Below are positions 1 through 29,077 of a stretch of 64,000 bases of DNA, one piece after another. The notes below the pieces were generated by a model. The model did not search any database. It saw only the letters and a list, made by a program, of their open reading frames with translations, and had not been told where the DNA came from. Position 1 is the stretch's first letter. Every line of letters starts with the position of its first letter. The translations under genes were made by a program, and so were the position numbers. This DNA is from Paguma larvata (taxonomy: Eukaryota > Chordata > Mammalia > Carnivora > Viverridae), in the NCBI GenBank assembly GCA_030068075.1, contig CM057836.1, positions 64,145,788 through 64,209,787 of the forward strand, written 5' to 3'.

Positions 1-664
1 TTTTACCTAGAAATTCTCTTAGTAATTATTTATATTGCCTATTAAAAAAATAACCATAATATAGCAATTAAAATTAGTTAATATAAACTATCACCACCCC
101 TAATCACATACTGTCTGAGGATATACCACGGAAATCATTAAGCTCCTAATAATGAAACTATGCTCTCAAAAGTACCCCTTAAGTGTGAAAAGAGTTTACA
201 AAATATACTTTGTTAATTGAAACAGTATGTTAATACTCTTCATTCATACTACAGCAAATGCTACTGAACAGGGCCCTGCTTACTACATGGGAAAAAGCAC
301 AGTGCTAAGCACTCAGGGGCAATATAAAGATGAACAAAACAATCTCTGCCCTTGGAGCGTCTATCCGGATATTGGGCCAATAACTATAAACCAGGGCAAT
401 ACCAACTTTGGCCCAAGCAAATAATAATTCATGGCAAGTAATTTTAAGAATTGGTTGAATTTGCTTTATTACCTTTATCTTCCTGATAAGCAGGTAGAAT
501 GGTAATCAGTGTTCTGCTCATATCTATAATTAGTATATTCCCACAACATCAGCAGCGTGTGTCTTCATTTTTACCTTCCATTTCACTATTCACAAATGAC
601 TATGGGATTTTGGATCTGCTCTAAATTAAAGTAGCTTTATGATTCTAATCCCCTTGATGTCTAA

Positions 665-860
665 ATACATTTTTAATTAAACTTTTTATTTTGAGATAAT
701 TGCAGATTCACATGCAGTTTAAAGAAATAAGACAGAAAAATGCTATGCATACACCTTTTTTCAGTTTTCCCCAAATGGTGACATCTTGCAAAATATGGTA
801 TTGTGTCATAACCAGAAAACTGACATCGATAAAACACATCAATGCATTTTTGCTCAGTCA
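665..860 (-). mobile_element. Old LINE-1 3' end, antisense
   Basis: AAACTTTTTATTTTGAGATA at the left and CCCCAAATGGTGACATCTTG inside fit an L1M end. Confidence 0.55.
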
Positions 861-1189
861 AAAGATAAACAATTAGTATTCTCTAATAATATTCCTAAGG
901 AAAATTAAAAGAACTAAGAAAAGAAAAATGCAATAGCATGTAATACCTCAAAGCCATCAAAATAATGCTCTAATTTGCATTTCTCCAAAAATTCTTTGAG
1001 AAAATACAACCAAGAATCCAGAGAGCCTTTGAATTTTTCTTACCACAAAGACAATTTTCAAATGGTCTGCAATTTTTAGTACAATAAACATTGCTCTAAG
1101 GTACTAGCCCCTGGATCTAAACTAAGCAACATTCTTAAATCCCAAGTATTAAAAATGCTATTGCAGACACTAAGGCTTAGTGTTTACCT

Positions 1190-1560
1190 AAAAGTAAGCA
1201 AACAGTCCCACCCTGTGGTTTGACACCAGCATTAGTCTGCACCATTGTCTCATCCTCCCTTGCTAATAGAAGCCAGATTTGTTTAATTAGCAGGTAGCCA
1301 AGTACTTAGAGGCTGAGCTCTACCCCACCACAGGAGAATGATGCATGAGTGACTTAAGCCAATCATAAGGGTCTCATTTCCCCTGCCAGATGGTTTCAGA
1401 AAGGCATGTGACCCAAATCCTGACCAAGAGGACCGGAGGGTGAAACTCCTATGAGGCTTCCATGCAAGTGTTGTCTTGCTCACAAAAAGAGATGTACAGG
1501 AAGAAACACCCCTTTCTTCATGAGATGTTGCTGAGTCTTATTTCAATGCAGTCAGAGTAC
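1190..1560 (+). repeat. Old interspersed repeat, family not assigned
   Basis: GGCATGTGACCCAAATCCTGA and TGTCTTGCTCACAAAAAGAG resemble a repeat frequent in mammals. The rest of 1-3427 shows nothing else I can name. Confidence 0.35.
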
Positions 1561-1903
1561 AATTATGAGAGAAGATACTGAGAATAGCAGAGTATAAAGA
1601 TGGAAAGTATCAGCATTCTTGATAATATCACTGAGTCCTTAACTTAACCAGCATGGACCATCTTCCTTTCCTCCTTTTTCTGGACTTCTCATTCTGTGAG
1701 ATGATAATTTCTTATTGCTTAAGACATTCTCGCTGAGGCTTCCTGCTAATGTCAGCCTGAGGCATCCAGCCAATGTACTTGTTCCCTTTCCTTATATTAA
1801 AATCTAAATGAGTTTCCAGTTGAATTCTACACTGAAAGCTACAGAGTGCCAATATCAAGTTCACTATCTCTTTTATCAAAATTGATCCCGCCAAAACAAT
1901 TTT

Positions 1904-2140
1904 TTTAATTTTATAATAGTTTATTTTCAATTTGGTTTACATATAACACCCAGTGTTCATCCCAACATGTGCCCTTTTTAATGCCCATCACCCCCCTCCC
2001 TCATCCCCCTCACCCTCAGTTTGTTCTTAGTCTTTGAGAGACTCTTATGTTTTATCTCCCTCCCTCTCTGTGTCTTTTTTTCCTTTCCCCTCTTCCCCTC
2101 CCCCTGGTTTTTGCTTAGTCTCACAAAGTCCACCTATCCA
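1904..2140 (-). mobile_element. LINE-1 3' end, 237 bp
   Basis: Antisense 3' UTR (ATATAACACCCAGTGTTCAT). 13-bp target duplication CCAAAACAATTTT at 1891-1903 and 2141-2153. Confidence 0.9.
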
Positions 2141-2889
2141 CCAAAACAATTTTAACTAACATAGAAAAATTATTCACATTCTCTATCCAATAGGTCAGAA
2201 TACAGCATAATTTCAGGAACATTCAGGGAAAAGGATTTTATAAAGTAAACCATGGTACAAAGACAGAGTTTCTTTACATCAAAGTCACAGCACAGTGTCA
2301 TGTGTAGTTCAGGGTTAGGATGGTGTTATCTCCTACCCGCAGACATCACTCCTTTCACCTGCTGCGAAAAGTATCCTAGGATCTTACAGGATAGTTATGG
2401 AGGAGGTTGGCTCTAAGAGATAGTCTCTACTCACATAGAGTAGAACAATAGAAACCCCTTGTTGCATAGTCCAGATCTTTAAAAGCAAACAATACAATGG
2501 AACTCTAACTCTCAGATATTCAAGAAACAATTTTTTAAAAAAGGTCCTTCTGCCAAAGAAGAATATGGCATGGTCAAGAATATCAGTCCAATCCATTGAA
2601 CAAATGAACATATAGGTATCAAGGTCAGGTTATCAGAGCCAGATATCTGAAAGGAGATGAGAATCTGGACTGAAAAGGAGATAGTACAATAATAAGAAGT
2701 ATGGTTAGAAACTCAAATGTTTTGAGTCAAAATGTCAAATGTAATTCAAATACGCAAAAAGGGAATAAAAGCAGGAAAAGCTAGGAGAAAGTGAGAGGCA
2801 TGAGAGGGAACAGATAAAACTAAAGAGGGTTACTAGGGCTTTGAATTCTGTTTTCCTTTCCACCTGATAGTAGTGCCATCATACCTGCC

Positions 2890-3035
2890 CACTGGCCTGG
2901 AACAGTCTGGTCCCAGGACCAGCAACTTTAGCATCACCTGGGAACTTGTTCAAAATGCAAAGTATTCCATCCCACCCCAGATCTACTGAATCAGAAATGA
3001 GAGACAGCCATGTCTTTCAACAACCCTCTAAGTAC
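2890..3035 (-). mobile_element. MER5A-type hAT relic
   Basis: GGTCCCAGGACCAGCAACTT, TCACCTGGGAACTTGTTCAA and CCAGATCTACTGAATCAGAA are in MER5A order. It lies in intron 4, 390 bp from exon 4. Confidence 0.75.
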
Positions 3036-3404
3036 TTCCAAAGCTCATTAACTCTGGAGAGCCACCGTCTCCTGTGAAGGTCCAACAATGATAAGCCAGA
3101 AGGAAAAGAGTAGTCACCTTCTCTCAACAGTAACTATAACCATGAACACTCATAAATACTGAATTTCATAAACAAAATGGCTAGGAAGAAAAATCAAGCT
3201 CTCTGAGACCTAAAGCATCATTAAATCAGATTATAGTCTGCTTTCTTTGAGATGGCAAACACACGCTGATCAGAAAGATTACATTCTTGAGTCTCTTAAG
3301 CCAGCCACAGATTTTCAAACTTGAAATAAATTTATACAAAGCAGCTACATTTAAGACCATAATAGAATAGCCAAAACTGCAAAACAAAATGCATTTAGCA
3401 CTCA

Positions 3405-21071
<17,667 letters not shown>

Positions 21072-21170
21072 CTAGGGCCTCAGCGGGCCAAAACAGAATG
21101 GGAGAAGAGAGTTGTTCCCGCAGTCGCTCTGCCACCTGGATGAAACCCACAAACCAGTTAACGTAAAATG

Positions 21171-21184
21171 GTCGCTATGGCAAC
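21171..21184. promoter_or_regulatory. RFX-type X-box, GTCGCTATGGCAAC
   Basis: The motif fits the RFX consensus GTNRCC-N(0-3)-RGYAAC with a perfect right half site (GGCAAC) and five of six bases in the left half, separated by AT. It begins 157 bp upstream of the CFAP36 start codon. RFX2/RFX3 X-boxes are the usual control element of vertebrate cilium genes, so the position and gene type agree. Binding itself is inferred. Confidence 0.7.
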
Positions 21185-21209
21185 ACGCGCAGCCGCCCCT
21201 GATAGCCTC

Positions 21210-21218
21210 CCGGAAGTG
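21210..21218. promoter_or_regulatory. ETS/GABP-type site CCGGAAGTG
   Basis: This is an exact match to the core of the ETS/GABPA/ELK consensus, 26 bp beyond the X-box in the CpG-rich segment. Such sites often set the start region of TATA-less promoters. Use in vivo is inferred. Confidence 0.55.
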
Positions 21219-21275
21219 AAGCCTGCTTGCCTGGAGCCTGCTTGTCTCAGAGAAGTGCGTTTGAACAACGTTTTC

Positions 21276-21371
21276 GATTGGCTGGGAAAGGACAGTACTG
21301 GCTCAAAAGATACCCTTTCGCCCATTGGCCCGGAGTTGCTAGGGCTGAGAGCAAAAGTGTAGCCATTGGCT
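21276..21371 (-). promoter_or_regulatory. Three CCAAT (NF-Y) boxes
   Basis: ATTGG occurs on the plus strand at 21277-21281, 21324-21328 and 21365-21369, so CCAAT reads in the CFAP36 direction. Two have the preferred flank (AGCCAAT) and one reads GGCCAAT. Spacings of 47 and 41 bp are close to whole helical turns. This is a typical NF-Y array for a TATA-less promoter. Confidence 0.6.
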
Positions 21372-21748
21372 GGAGGCCGTAGCAGGAATCTCGATGTTCT
21401 CTTTTCCTAGAACTGCGTGGGAGCTCAGGCTTAGAAATGGTGCAGTGGGTTACGCGCTGTGAGTAATCTTCCTTCTGTAAGGGCTTCAGAGGCTTCGGTT
21501 CACCGTCGTATACGTAGCACCTCAGTGCCAACCATTTTCAAACCTACTGGCCCAGAGTGTTTATAATTGAAGGGTTGTTTGAAAATGCAAAGATAAGCAC
21601 CGGAGCTCTGGCTCTGTCTGGAGCTCAGGGCTCCAAGTGGGTCTTTAACCTTTCATGCGTAGATAGAAAACACTAGAATTAGGAGATTTTTCAAGGGCAA
21701 AATGGAAGTTAATATTCATTTAAATAAACGTTTGCATGACCAAATCTT

Positions 21749-21939
21749 TTTTTTTTTTTTATGTTTTTTCATTATTGAGAGAGAGACTGTGAGCAGGGGA
21801 GGGGCAGAGGTAAAGGGACAGGATCTGAGGTGGCTCTGTGCTCCCAGCAGAGAGCGAGATGGGGGCAGAACTCAGGAATCCTGAGATCATGATCTGAGCT
21901 TTAGTCCCACACGTAATGACTGTGCCACCCAGGTGTCCC
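21749..21939 (-). mobile_element. CanSINE upstream of the CFAP36 promoter
   Basis: 16-bp target duplication TGCATGACCAAATCTT / TGCATAACCAAATCTT (21733-21748, 21940-21955), one mismatch. It is the first repeat upstream of the promoter. Confidence 0.9.
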
Positions 21940-22947
21940 TGCATAACCAAATCTTATGTCAGATAACACCAACTCAAATTTTAAATTAGGGTCCATTATG
22001 AAATGGGTCTTCAAAATCATTGCCAAAGTGCTTGGCGTCCCAAAATATCTTCAAACAGCCTTGTATCTTGTTACAGTAAATTTTCAAGATCTAATTGGCT
22101 ATATTAATTCATGAATCAGGCAGCATTCGATATGGCAAGTAGAGGAGAGCTCCAAAGGGCTACAGGAAATTAAAGGTTTTTAAGGTAGTCAGTGGAAAAA
22201 AGGAAATTGTTAACAAAGAATCCATTGTTTGAGAGAAGGTCACCCTCCTAAGTGGAACAGAAGGGATGTATCGGTAAACTTCCTAATGCTGACCAAGAAA
22301 TTCCCATGTTAACTGGTGAGAGGTTACATTTCTAGGGGGCTGAAATGACTGTTTAAGTCTTATGGTTTAGTGACTTGGGACTTAACCTACGTGACACCAT
22401 TTGGGGCCTGTGGCTTTCTTTTGAACAATATATTTACATAAATGGGATCATATTGTGTGTACAGCCACTGAACTTTTCTCACTTTGAGGTCAGTTTTCAT
22501 ATAAAAATACGGAACTCCTTTCTTTGCAACTGCATAGTAGTCTATAAACTACCATTTCATCTATTTTTAGCTTGTATATATATATATACACACACACAGT
22601 ATCTTAGTGGATGCAGAGATATGATGATTATTGTGTAGTCTTTTTCTTTTTCTCCCTCCCTGATGTGGTTGTACCCTACCATTTTTTTCTTACAAACTCC
22701 TGAAATATCTTTGTGTCACTAAGAACCGTTGATTTTATGGACTATTCTAGGGGGTAGATTCCAGCAGAATTGCTAAATGAGAGTATATGTGTTGATTTAT
22801 TTGACTAATCTTCAACTGCTAGATTAAATTACTTCAATTTTTTAAACTCATAAACAGTTCTGTAATGAACATCTCATATATTTGAACCCAAGGCTCATTA
22901 TTTCCTTTGAATAAATTCTCAATTGTGAAAATTACTGAACTTCTTTT

Positions 22948-22976
22948 TTTTTAATAATTTATTTTCAAATTGGTTT
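22948..22976 (-). mobile_element. Very short LINE-1 3' tip
   Basis: Only about 29 bases of an antisense LINE-1 3' end (poly(T), then TAATTTATTTTCAAATTGG). GAACTTCTTTT occurs on both sides (22937 and 22977) as a target duplication. Confidence 0.7.
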
Positions 22977-23002
22977 GAACTTCTTTTTAAAATCTTTTTG
23001 AG

Positions 23003-23107
23003 GGTGCCTGGGTAGCTCGGTCGGTTAGGCAGCCGACTTCGGCTCAGGTCATGATCTCGCAGTCTGTGAGTTCAAGCCCCGTGTCGGGCTCTTTTTTTAA
23101 AAAGAAA
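23003..23107 (+). mobile_element. Head-only CanSINE ending at a T7 run
   Basis: Carries the tRNA-like head through GTGTCGGGCTC and then goes straight to TTTTTTT and an A-rich end. The CT body is absent. AATCTTTTTGA flanks it on both sides. Confidence 0.8.
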
Positions 23108-23173
23108 AAAATCTTTTTGAAAAATGCATTTGCCAATCTACTAGGTTAAAAACAAAATATAATTTTAATTTCC

Positions 23174-23392
23174 TTTTTTTTTTTTTAATGTTTGTTGATT
23201 TTTGAGACAGAGAGAGACAGAGCATGAGCAGGGGAGGGGCAGAGAGAGAGAGGGAGACACAGAATCCGAAGCAGGCTCCAGGCTCTGAGCTGTCAGCACA
23301 GAGCCCAACGCGGGGCTCAAACCCACGGACCATAAGATCATGATCTGAGCCGAAGCCGGACGTCTAACCGACTGAGCCACCCAGGCGCCCCT
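23174..23392 (-). mobile_element. Felid CanSINE, full length
   Basis: T16 tail complement, AGAGAGAGAGGGAGACACAG body and intact head ending CCACCCAGGCGCCCC. Confidence 0.92.
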
Positions 23393-23403
23393 CCATTTTT
23401 AAA

Positions 23404-23475
23404 TTTGAACATTGAGCATTGTTTGACATTGAACATTGAGCATTTGAAATTTGAGCATTGTTTTACATTGATTAG
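23404..23475 (+). repeat. Imperfect short tandem repeat
   Basis: The word TTGAACATTGAGCATT recurs with variations (GACATTGAACATTGAGC, TTTGAGCATTG, TTACATTG) four to five times. Confidence 0.75.
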
Positions 23476-24384
23476 GCTTTGCATTTGTTCCCGGGTTATC
23501 TTTCCATATGTTCTGATCGTTTCTTATTGGGATATTCTTTTTTATCTATTATTGATCTATAAGAGCTTTTTATACCCTTTGACACATGTTGCAAAGACAT
23601 GTTTGTCGTTTGTCTTTTCATTTAGTTCATTGTGCGTTTTGCTATATAGGAGTTTTGTATTTTCCATGTAGACTTTAAATGGGAGGTTATAAGTTAATTT
23701 TTTTCCTAAGTGGATAGCCCATGTTCCAAACACCACTTGCTGGAAATGGGTGTGATAAAGTGCTGTGGGTTTTTAATTACTGAGTAGAGAGAAAAGGAAA
23801 GAAGGATATCATCATTCTTAGGCTAAACTATTGTGACACCAGACAAGGGTTTCTGTGGTGTTTATTATTCTCTTTTTCTGTTTTCTAAACCAGCTTAAAA
23901 TAGAAATCCCACTTTTGTTCTGCCAGTTCCCTCTTTTCATAAAGAAGCTGCTTGTATGGTTTCTAATGAGCCTAGAGGCCACAGAGTGCTATTCAACTGC
24001 ACTTGGCATTACTTTCCATCAGAGTCTTCATCTTCATTCTCTTCCCAGTGCTCTCCCATTTTGCTAGAAGCAGACAATAACTGGGATGCACAAGCTCTCC
24101 TTTCGTTTATTTTCTCAGCATTATTCCTGAACCTGGGCGGGGTGAATTTCTTCAGGCCTTCAATTTCTCTCATTTGTTTCCAAACATTTCATTATTTCAA
24201 CTTTCACTTCATAAGCCTTTTATTTTCATTGACCGGTTGAGATTCTTACCGCCAGTGTGTTTATATAGTTTAACAAAATATATTCAATGTGTTCCTCGTG
24301 AAATAACACAAACTCAAAAGAACAGTGCACATACTCAGGGCACACCATGTAGATGGACTGGAGTAAGAATTAGGAAATGAGGTG

Positions 24385-24583
24385 GGGGGCTTCTGGGGAG
24401 CTCAGTCGGTTAAGCATCCAACTCTTGATTTTGGCTCCGGTCAGATCTCATGGTTCGTGAGTTCAAGCCAGGCATCAGGCTCTGCATTGACAGTGAGGAA
24501 CCTGCTTGAGATTCTCTCTCCCTATTTCTCTGCCCCTCCCCCACTCACTCTCGCTCTAAAAAAACAAACAAATATTTTTTAAA
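24385..24583 (+). mobile_element. CanSINE, diverged
   Basis: Mutated head (CTTCTGGGGAGCTCAGTCGG), CT body short, tail AAACAAACAAATATTTT. Confidence 0.85.
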
Positions 24584-24829
24584 AAGAAGACAATGTGGAT
24601 ATTTGTTGTGTGTTGTGCATTTTACCATAGGTCACTTTGTTCAGTCAGATAGTATTTTTCACACTTCGTAGTACTACAAAGCATAGTCATCACTTGAAAA
24701 ATCACAACTTTTTATTTCGGCAGTTTTATTACTTTTTATCTACTACATATGAACAGATTTTCATACCGAAGACATATTTTGTAAGAAAAGAGATCAAAAT
24801 AGATAAGACATACACACATAAATATATAT

Positions 24830-24910
24830 GTACACTCTTCACACACACACACCAGACATATGTATACACCCCACACAAAATAAACATACACACATATACA
24901 CACATCTACA
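24830..24910. repeat. CA/TA-rich simple sequence
   Basis: Interrupted ACACAC and ATACAC runs between 24830 and 24910. Confidence 0.8.
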
Positions 24911-24970
24911 GTACTTGTACCCTAGAGTTGATAGGGATTTAATTATAGAACACATATAAAAAGCATTTGG

Positions 24971-25190
24971 GGGGGGCGCCTGGGTGGCTCAGTCGGTTAA
25001 GCGGCCGACTTCAGCTCAGGTCATGATCTCACGGTCTGTGAGTTCGAGCCCTGCGTCGGGCTCTGTGCTGATGGCTCAGAGCCTGCAGCCTGCTTCAGAT
25101 CCTATACCTCCCTCTTTCTCTGCCCTTCCCCTGCTCAAGCTCTGTCTCTATGTCTCCCAAAACTAAATAAACATTAAAAAAAAAAAAAAA
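24971..25190 (+). mobile_element. Felid CanSINE
   Basis: Near-consensus. The A17 tail runs into AAGCACTCGGGGGA, which resembles the left flank AAGCATTTGGGGGG. Confidence 0.93.
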
Positions 25191-25200
25191 AAGCACTCGG

Positions 25201-25393
25201 GGGACGCCTTGGGTGACTCAGTTGGTCGAGCGTCCAACTCTTGATTTTGGCGCAAGTGATGCGCCCAGAGTCATGGGATCAAGCCCTGAGTCTGGCTCTG
25301 TGCTGAGTGTGGAGCCTTCTTGGGATTCTTTCTCTTTCTGTCTCTGCCCCTCTCCCCTGTTCGTGCTCTCTCCCTCTCTCTAAAAAATAAAAA
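25201..25393 (+). mobile_element. Second CanSINE, head to tail with the previous one
   Basis: Begins 10 bp after the first ends. The head GACGCCTTGGGTGACTCAGT is from a different, older subtype, so this is two insertions rather than a duplication. Confidence 0.88.
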
Positions 25394-25805
25394 GCTCTTG
25401 AGACCATGTTTGGTAGTTAGTAAATTCTCAATATATATTAGCTATTCTGGTTTTGGATAGTCTAGTTTTTTGGGTTTTTTTTTAATCACTTGCAGCGTGG
25501 GGGTAAGAAACCATTCTCTTTATTTTGCCTGTCTCCTTTCACTGCCATTTGTGTTCTTCACTGCAGTTCTACTGAAATCTGCTTCTTTCCATCCTCTGTG
25601 TGGGAACTGAGCCTCTGCCTTACAAAGGAGTTATAAAGTCCAGTCTTAACAAGACGACTGCATTCCTCCAGGGTTTTCAGGGGCAATGTGAGTAACAACT
25701 ACTCAAATCTGTGTAGTGCTTTGTAGTGTACAAAGGAATTACATCTGTTTGACTCAGTGCAACTTTGAAAGCTAAGAGAAGATGATATTAAGATTTACCC
25801 CATAT

Positions 25806-26772
25806 TGTAGGACTGCTGGGATTGCTGCAACAAAGTACCACAGACTAGGTGGCTTAGATGATGGAATTTTATTTTCTCACAGTTCTGGAGACTGGAAGTC
25901 TGCGATCAAGGTGTCATCAGGGTTGCTTTCTTCTAAGTCCTCCCTCCTTAGGTCCTAGATGCTGCCTTCTTGTTGTGTCCACATGGTCCTCCCTCTTTAC
26001 CATCTGTACCTGACTTTCCTTTTCTTTTAAGGACATTAGTTGAAGGGGAGTCCAAATATAATATCCCAAAATATGCCACTTTCAGGATATTGATTATTTT
26101 GAGCTAAAAGCAAGTGAGAACTCTCTGCTCTCTCACCATCTGCAAAAAAAGCAGGGCATAAATTTCCCATAAGAAAGGTACTCTCCCTGTACCAGGAGGA
26201 GGAGAGATGAGGAGGGGACTCTTATCACTGGAGATGAGGAGTCAACGCTGAGATGAGTTTGCACAAAGAGACTACTAAAATAACCCTTATCTGACATTAC
26301 AAAATCTTCATCCTCCACACATATTTCCCAGTCACTTTTGCACAATTAATGCACTCTAGAAGCCCAAACCCCCTTTCCTTTGTTTAGTCACTTCTCCAAA
26401 ATTTATCACCTTTTATTAAAAAGGTATATAAGCAACCAAGGCTGTTTCCTCTTTGACTTTTTTCACTGCTTTTTTTGTGCACATACACATACAATGCTTA
26501 TACTTAAAGTTAAGTATAAATAAAATTGTATGCTTTCTCTCCCGCTTTTCTTTTGTCAGTTTAGTTTGCCCAGCTACTAAACCTAAGAGGGTAGAGGAAA
26601 AGGTTTTTCCTTCTCTCTGTAATCGTACTGGGTTAGGGATCCCTGCCAATGACCTCATTTTAACTTAATTAACCCATTTAAAGGCCCTATCTCCAAATAT
26701 AGTCAAATTCGTAGGTAGGGAGTTTGGACTTCAACATAAGAATTTGGGAAGGACAGAATTCGACCCACAACA
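25806..26772 (-). mobile_element. MaLR LTR (MLT1/MST-like), split by a solo LTR
   Basis: 25806-26040 and 26620-26772 together read as an antisense MaLR LTR (TTGCTGCAACAAAGTACCAC..., TTCTCACAGTTCTGGAGACT, ...CCTATCTCCAAATATAGTCA). The gap is the solo LTR above. The outer flanks are the two halves of a MIR. Confidence 0.8.
26041..26619 (+). mobile_element. Solo LTR, probably class I endogenous retrovirus
   Basis: A 579-bp block starting TGAAGGGGAG interrupts an older MaLR LTR. It has LTR architecture: a TATA box (GGTATATAAGC) near 26424, then AATAAA near 26519, then a short U5-like end rich in pyrimidines. The likely target duplication is only four bases (TAGT/TAAT), which would fit class I. 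The terminal CA is not intact. There is no internal viral region next to it. Confidence 0.6.
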
Positions 26773-26954
26773 GGTGGGAAAACTGATAGTTTTGAACGTC
26801 AAGTTTCTTGCCCAGGGTCAGAGCAAAGTCAGGGCTTACATTTCCCTGTACTTGATACTTAAGCAACAGGTACCTTCCAATTTTCACATTATAATCTATC
26901 ACAGATTTTCCGTTATCAGTGAAAATATTTCTACATGATTTTTTTTAATGTTAT

Positions 26955-27295
26955 CTAGTGTCTTAACTTGGGCTATCACAGAACACAAAAGATTAGGTAG
27001 TTTATAAAAACAGAAATGTGTTTTTCACAGGTCCTGAGGCTGAGAAATCCAAAATCAAGGAGTCAGAAGATCTGGTACTTTTGGTGAAAGCTTACTTCTT
27101 GGTTTCACCAAGATACCCTAACCGACTTTGTGATATGCCCTCACAGGTGGAAAAAAAGGAGCTCTTTTCGCATCCCTTTTATAAGAGAACTAATCCATTC
27201 ATGAGGGCTCCACCCTCATGACCTAATCACTTGCCAAAGACCTCACCTCCTAATACATCACCTTAGGGGTTAGGATATCAACAAATAAATCACAA
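26955..27295 (-). mobile_element. MaLR LTR (THE1/MST-like), antisense
   Basis: GGGCTATCACAGAACACAAAAG, TTTTTCACAGGTCCTGAGGCT and CTCCACCCTCATGACCTAAT follow the order of an antisense MaLR LTR. It lies 180 bp from the previous MaLR copy and is a separate insertion. Confidence 0.7.
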
Positions 27296-27299
27296 ACAA

Positions 27300-27560
27300 T
27301 TCTGTCTATACTTACTACTTTCCCACTGTGTAAACATAACACCGTTTATTTAAACAATCCCGTATTGATCTAGGCTGTTTCTTGCACTAAAAAATAATTC
27401 TGCAGTGAGCATCCTTGTAATTAAGGCTTTGCACCTAATCTTTACCATTTTGCAAAGATGAATTTCTACAAGAAGAATTGCCAAATCACACAGTATGCAG
27501 TTTTTAAATACATCTATACCTACAATGGTCTTTTTAAAGAGAAAGTATTGTGCATTCTGC
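27300..27560 (-). mobile_element. Old LINE-1 fragment, antisense
   Basis: AATTCTGCAGTGAGCATCCT followed by ATGAATTTCTACAAGAAGAATTG-type sequence fits antisense L1M ORF2/3' DNA; strongly diverged. Confidence 0.4.
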
Positions 27561-28441
27561 AATAATCATGGTAAATGCTAAGTAATTCTTACCCTTTTCA
27601 TTGTTTTACATCCATGAGTCCACATTCATACACATGCAAAGATACATCCCAGATATTTTGAAGATTACTAATCCAGAGTATGACCAGAGAAATGATTATG
27701 AATTCTGGAGGAAGCAAACTCTTTAATCTCACAAATGCTTCTCCCACGCCAACACAATGCTTGGCAGTAAGAGACCCACAGTGAATATTAGATGAATATA
27801 TGAAGGATGATCTGCATATATAGTGCTTCATATTTGTCTAAGAATAATCCATGTTTTTTTTCTGCCCCTGAGAGTGAGAGTAAAGGTATGACTCTTGGCA
27901 GAGCAGGGTTTTGTGGTTGTTTTTTTTAATATAAACAGAACATGCTTGCAGTGCAGATCAAGTGGTTTTAAGTTATTATTAGCAATAGGCTTGAAAATAC
28001 CAATGCAATAGAAGTGTCATCTTCATATGTAATTTATAGAACATCTAAAACATCACTGATGAACTAGCTAATTGCTACTCGAAATGGTATTATTTCAACT
28101 TTCATGTAAAGTGAGGGGGGAAAAAAGGTCACTGCTTTAATCCTATAAATTGCTTTTCTCCTGGCTATAGAAAGACTTTTTAGAAGTTCTAAATTATAGG
28201 TTCTTTGCAAATATCTTTTCTTGATTATTTGGTCTATGTAACAGCAAAGGGATGGAGGAGGTTTCCATGGGTTGGAATAAATAATTACCTGCCATATCTT
28301 CAAATTCTCCAATGAATCCTTAAAATTTTATTACATTTGCAGGTGTAGCATCCCAGATTTTTCATTCTCTTTCCAATGTCTTCTGTTTTCTATTTCTCAT
28401 AACCTGTAAAATATTCAGCGTCTTGATTTAAAAGAGCAAAG

Positions 28442-28583
28442 AGGGAGTCCTGGGTATCTCAGTTGGTTGAGTGTCTGACTCTTGATCTCACCTCAGGTCT
28501 TGATCGCATGATCAGGAGCTCCAGCCTCACATTGGGGTCTACACTGGGCATGAAACCTACTTTAAAAAAAAAAAAAAAAAAAA
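28442..28583 (+). mobile_element. Short old CanSINE
   Basis: Head GGGAGTCCTGGGTATCTCAG, then GGGCATGAAACCTACTTT directly into A20. The CT repeat is missing, as in older CanSINE types. Confidence 0.8.
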
Positions 28584-29077
28584 GCTAATAAATAACAGAA
28601 ATACAATGACTTTTCAAATCATGGCTAAACACATTCATTTGGTATAAAATGGCATAGCTTCAAATTCTTTATTTATGGAGTACGTACTATGTACCAACAA
28701 CCAGTGTGCTTGACACTGAGGATAAAGAGCTCTGGATATGATACATTCTAAATTCCAAGGGCATGATAGTTCGCTTCTTTTCATTTCATCTCTAAATGTC
28801 CAGGGTCTTTTCGTGGTTTTTCTTCCTTTTATTTCACCTCCCTTTCTTTATTCATTATGTGTTTTTTTCACTGTTTCATTTGTATGCATGTAGATAATTT
28901 TCCTATGTGTTTTTCTCGCTTCTCTTTCCTTCTACCTTTTATTACCTACTAAGCTGACTCTTGCTTTTGTCTTCCATGTTTTCTCATCTGTTTTTCTGTT
29001 TTGTTTTTTTTCTATGTTCTATGACTAATTTCATAGAACATGTTTTTATATTCCTTATATCTGTTTTTCATTCTCTT

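Larger units (their letters stand above)
22400..23690 (-). mobile_element. Old LINE-1 ORF2/3' fragment, antisense, interrupted
   Basis: Phrases typical of antisense LINE-1 ends are present, such as AATGGGATCATATTGTG near 22442 and GATCTATAAGAGCTTTTTAT near 23553. Three later insertions lie inside: a LINE-1 tip, a head-only SINE and a full SINE. Confidence 0.55.
25695..26865 (-). repeat. MIR SINE, split by MaLR insertion
   Basis: The halves 25695-25805 and 26773-26865 join into an antisense MIR. The join falls in the conserved core, where ACCCCAT leads into GGTGGGAAAACTGA, and TTGCCCAGGGTCAGAGC follows. Confidence 0.6.

Noticed and set aside
21168..21362. Divergent small protein from the CFAP36 promoter
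   Set aside because: The frame is in the CpG-rich promoter, where stops are rare. It spans the X-box and CCAAT boxes, and no homologue is known to me.
24971..25393. Tandem duplication of one SINE
   Set aside because: The two copies belong to different subtypes with different heads, so they are separate insertions.
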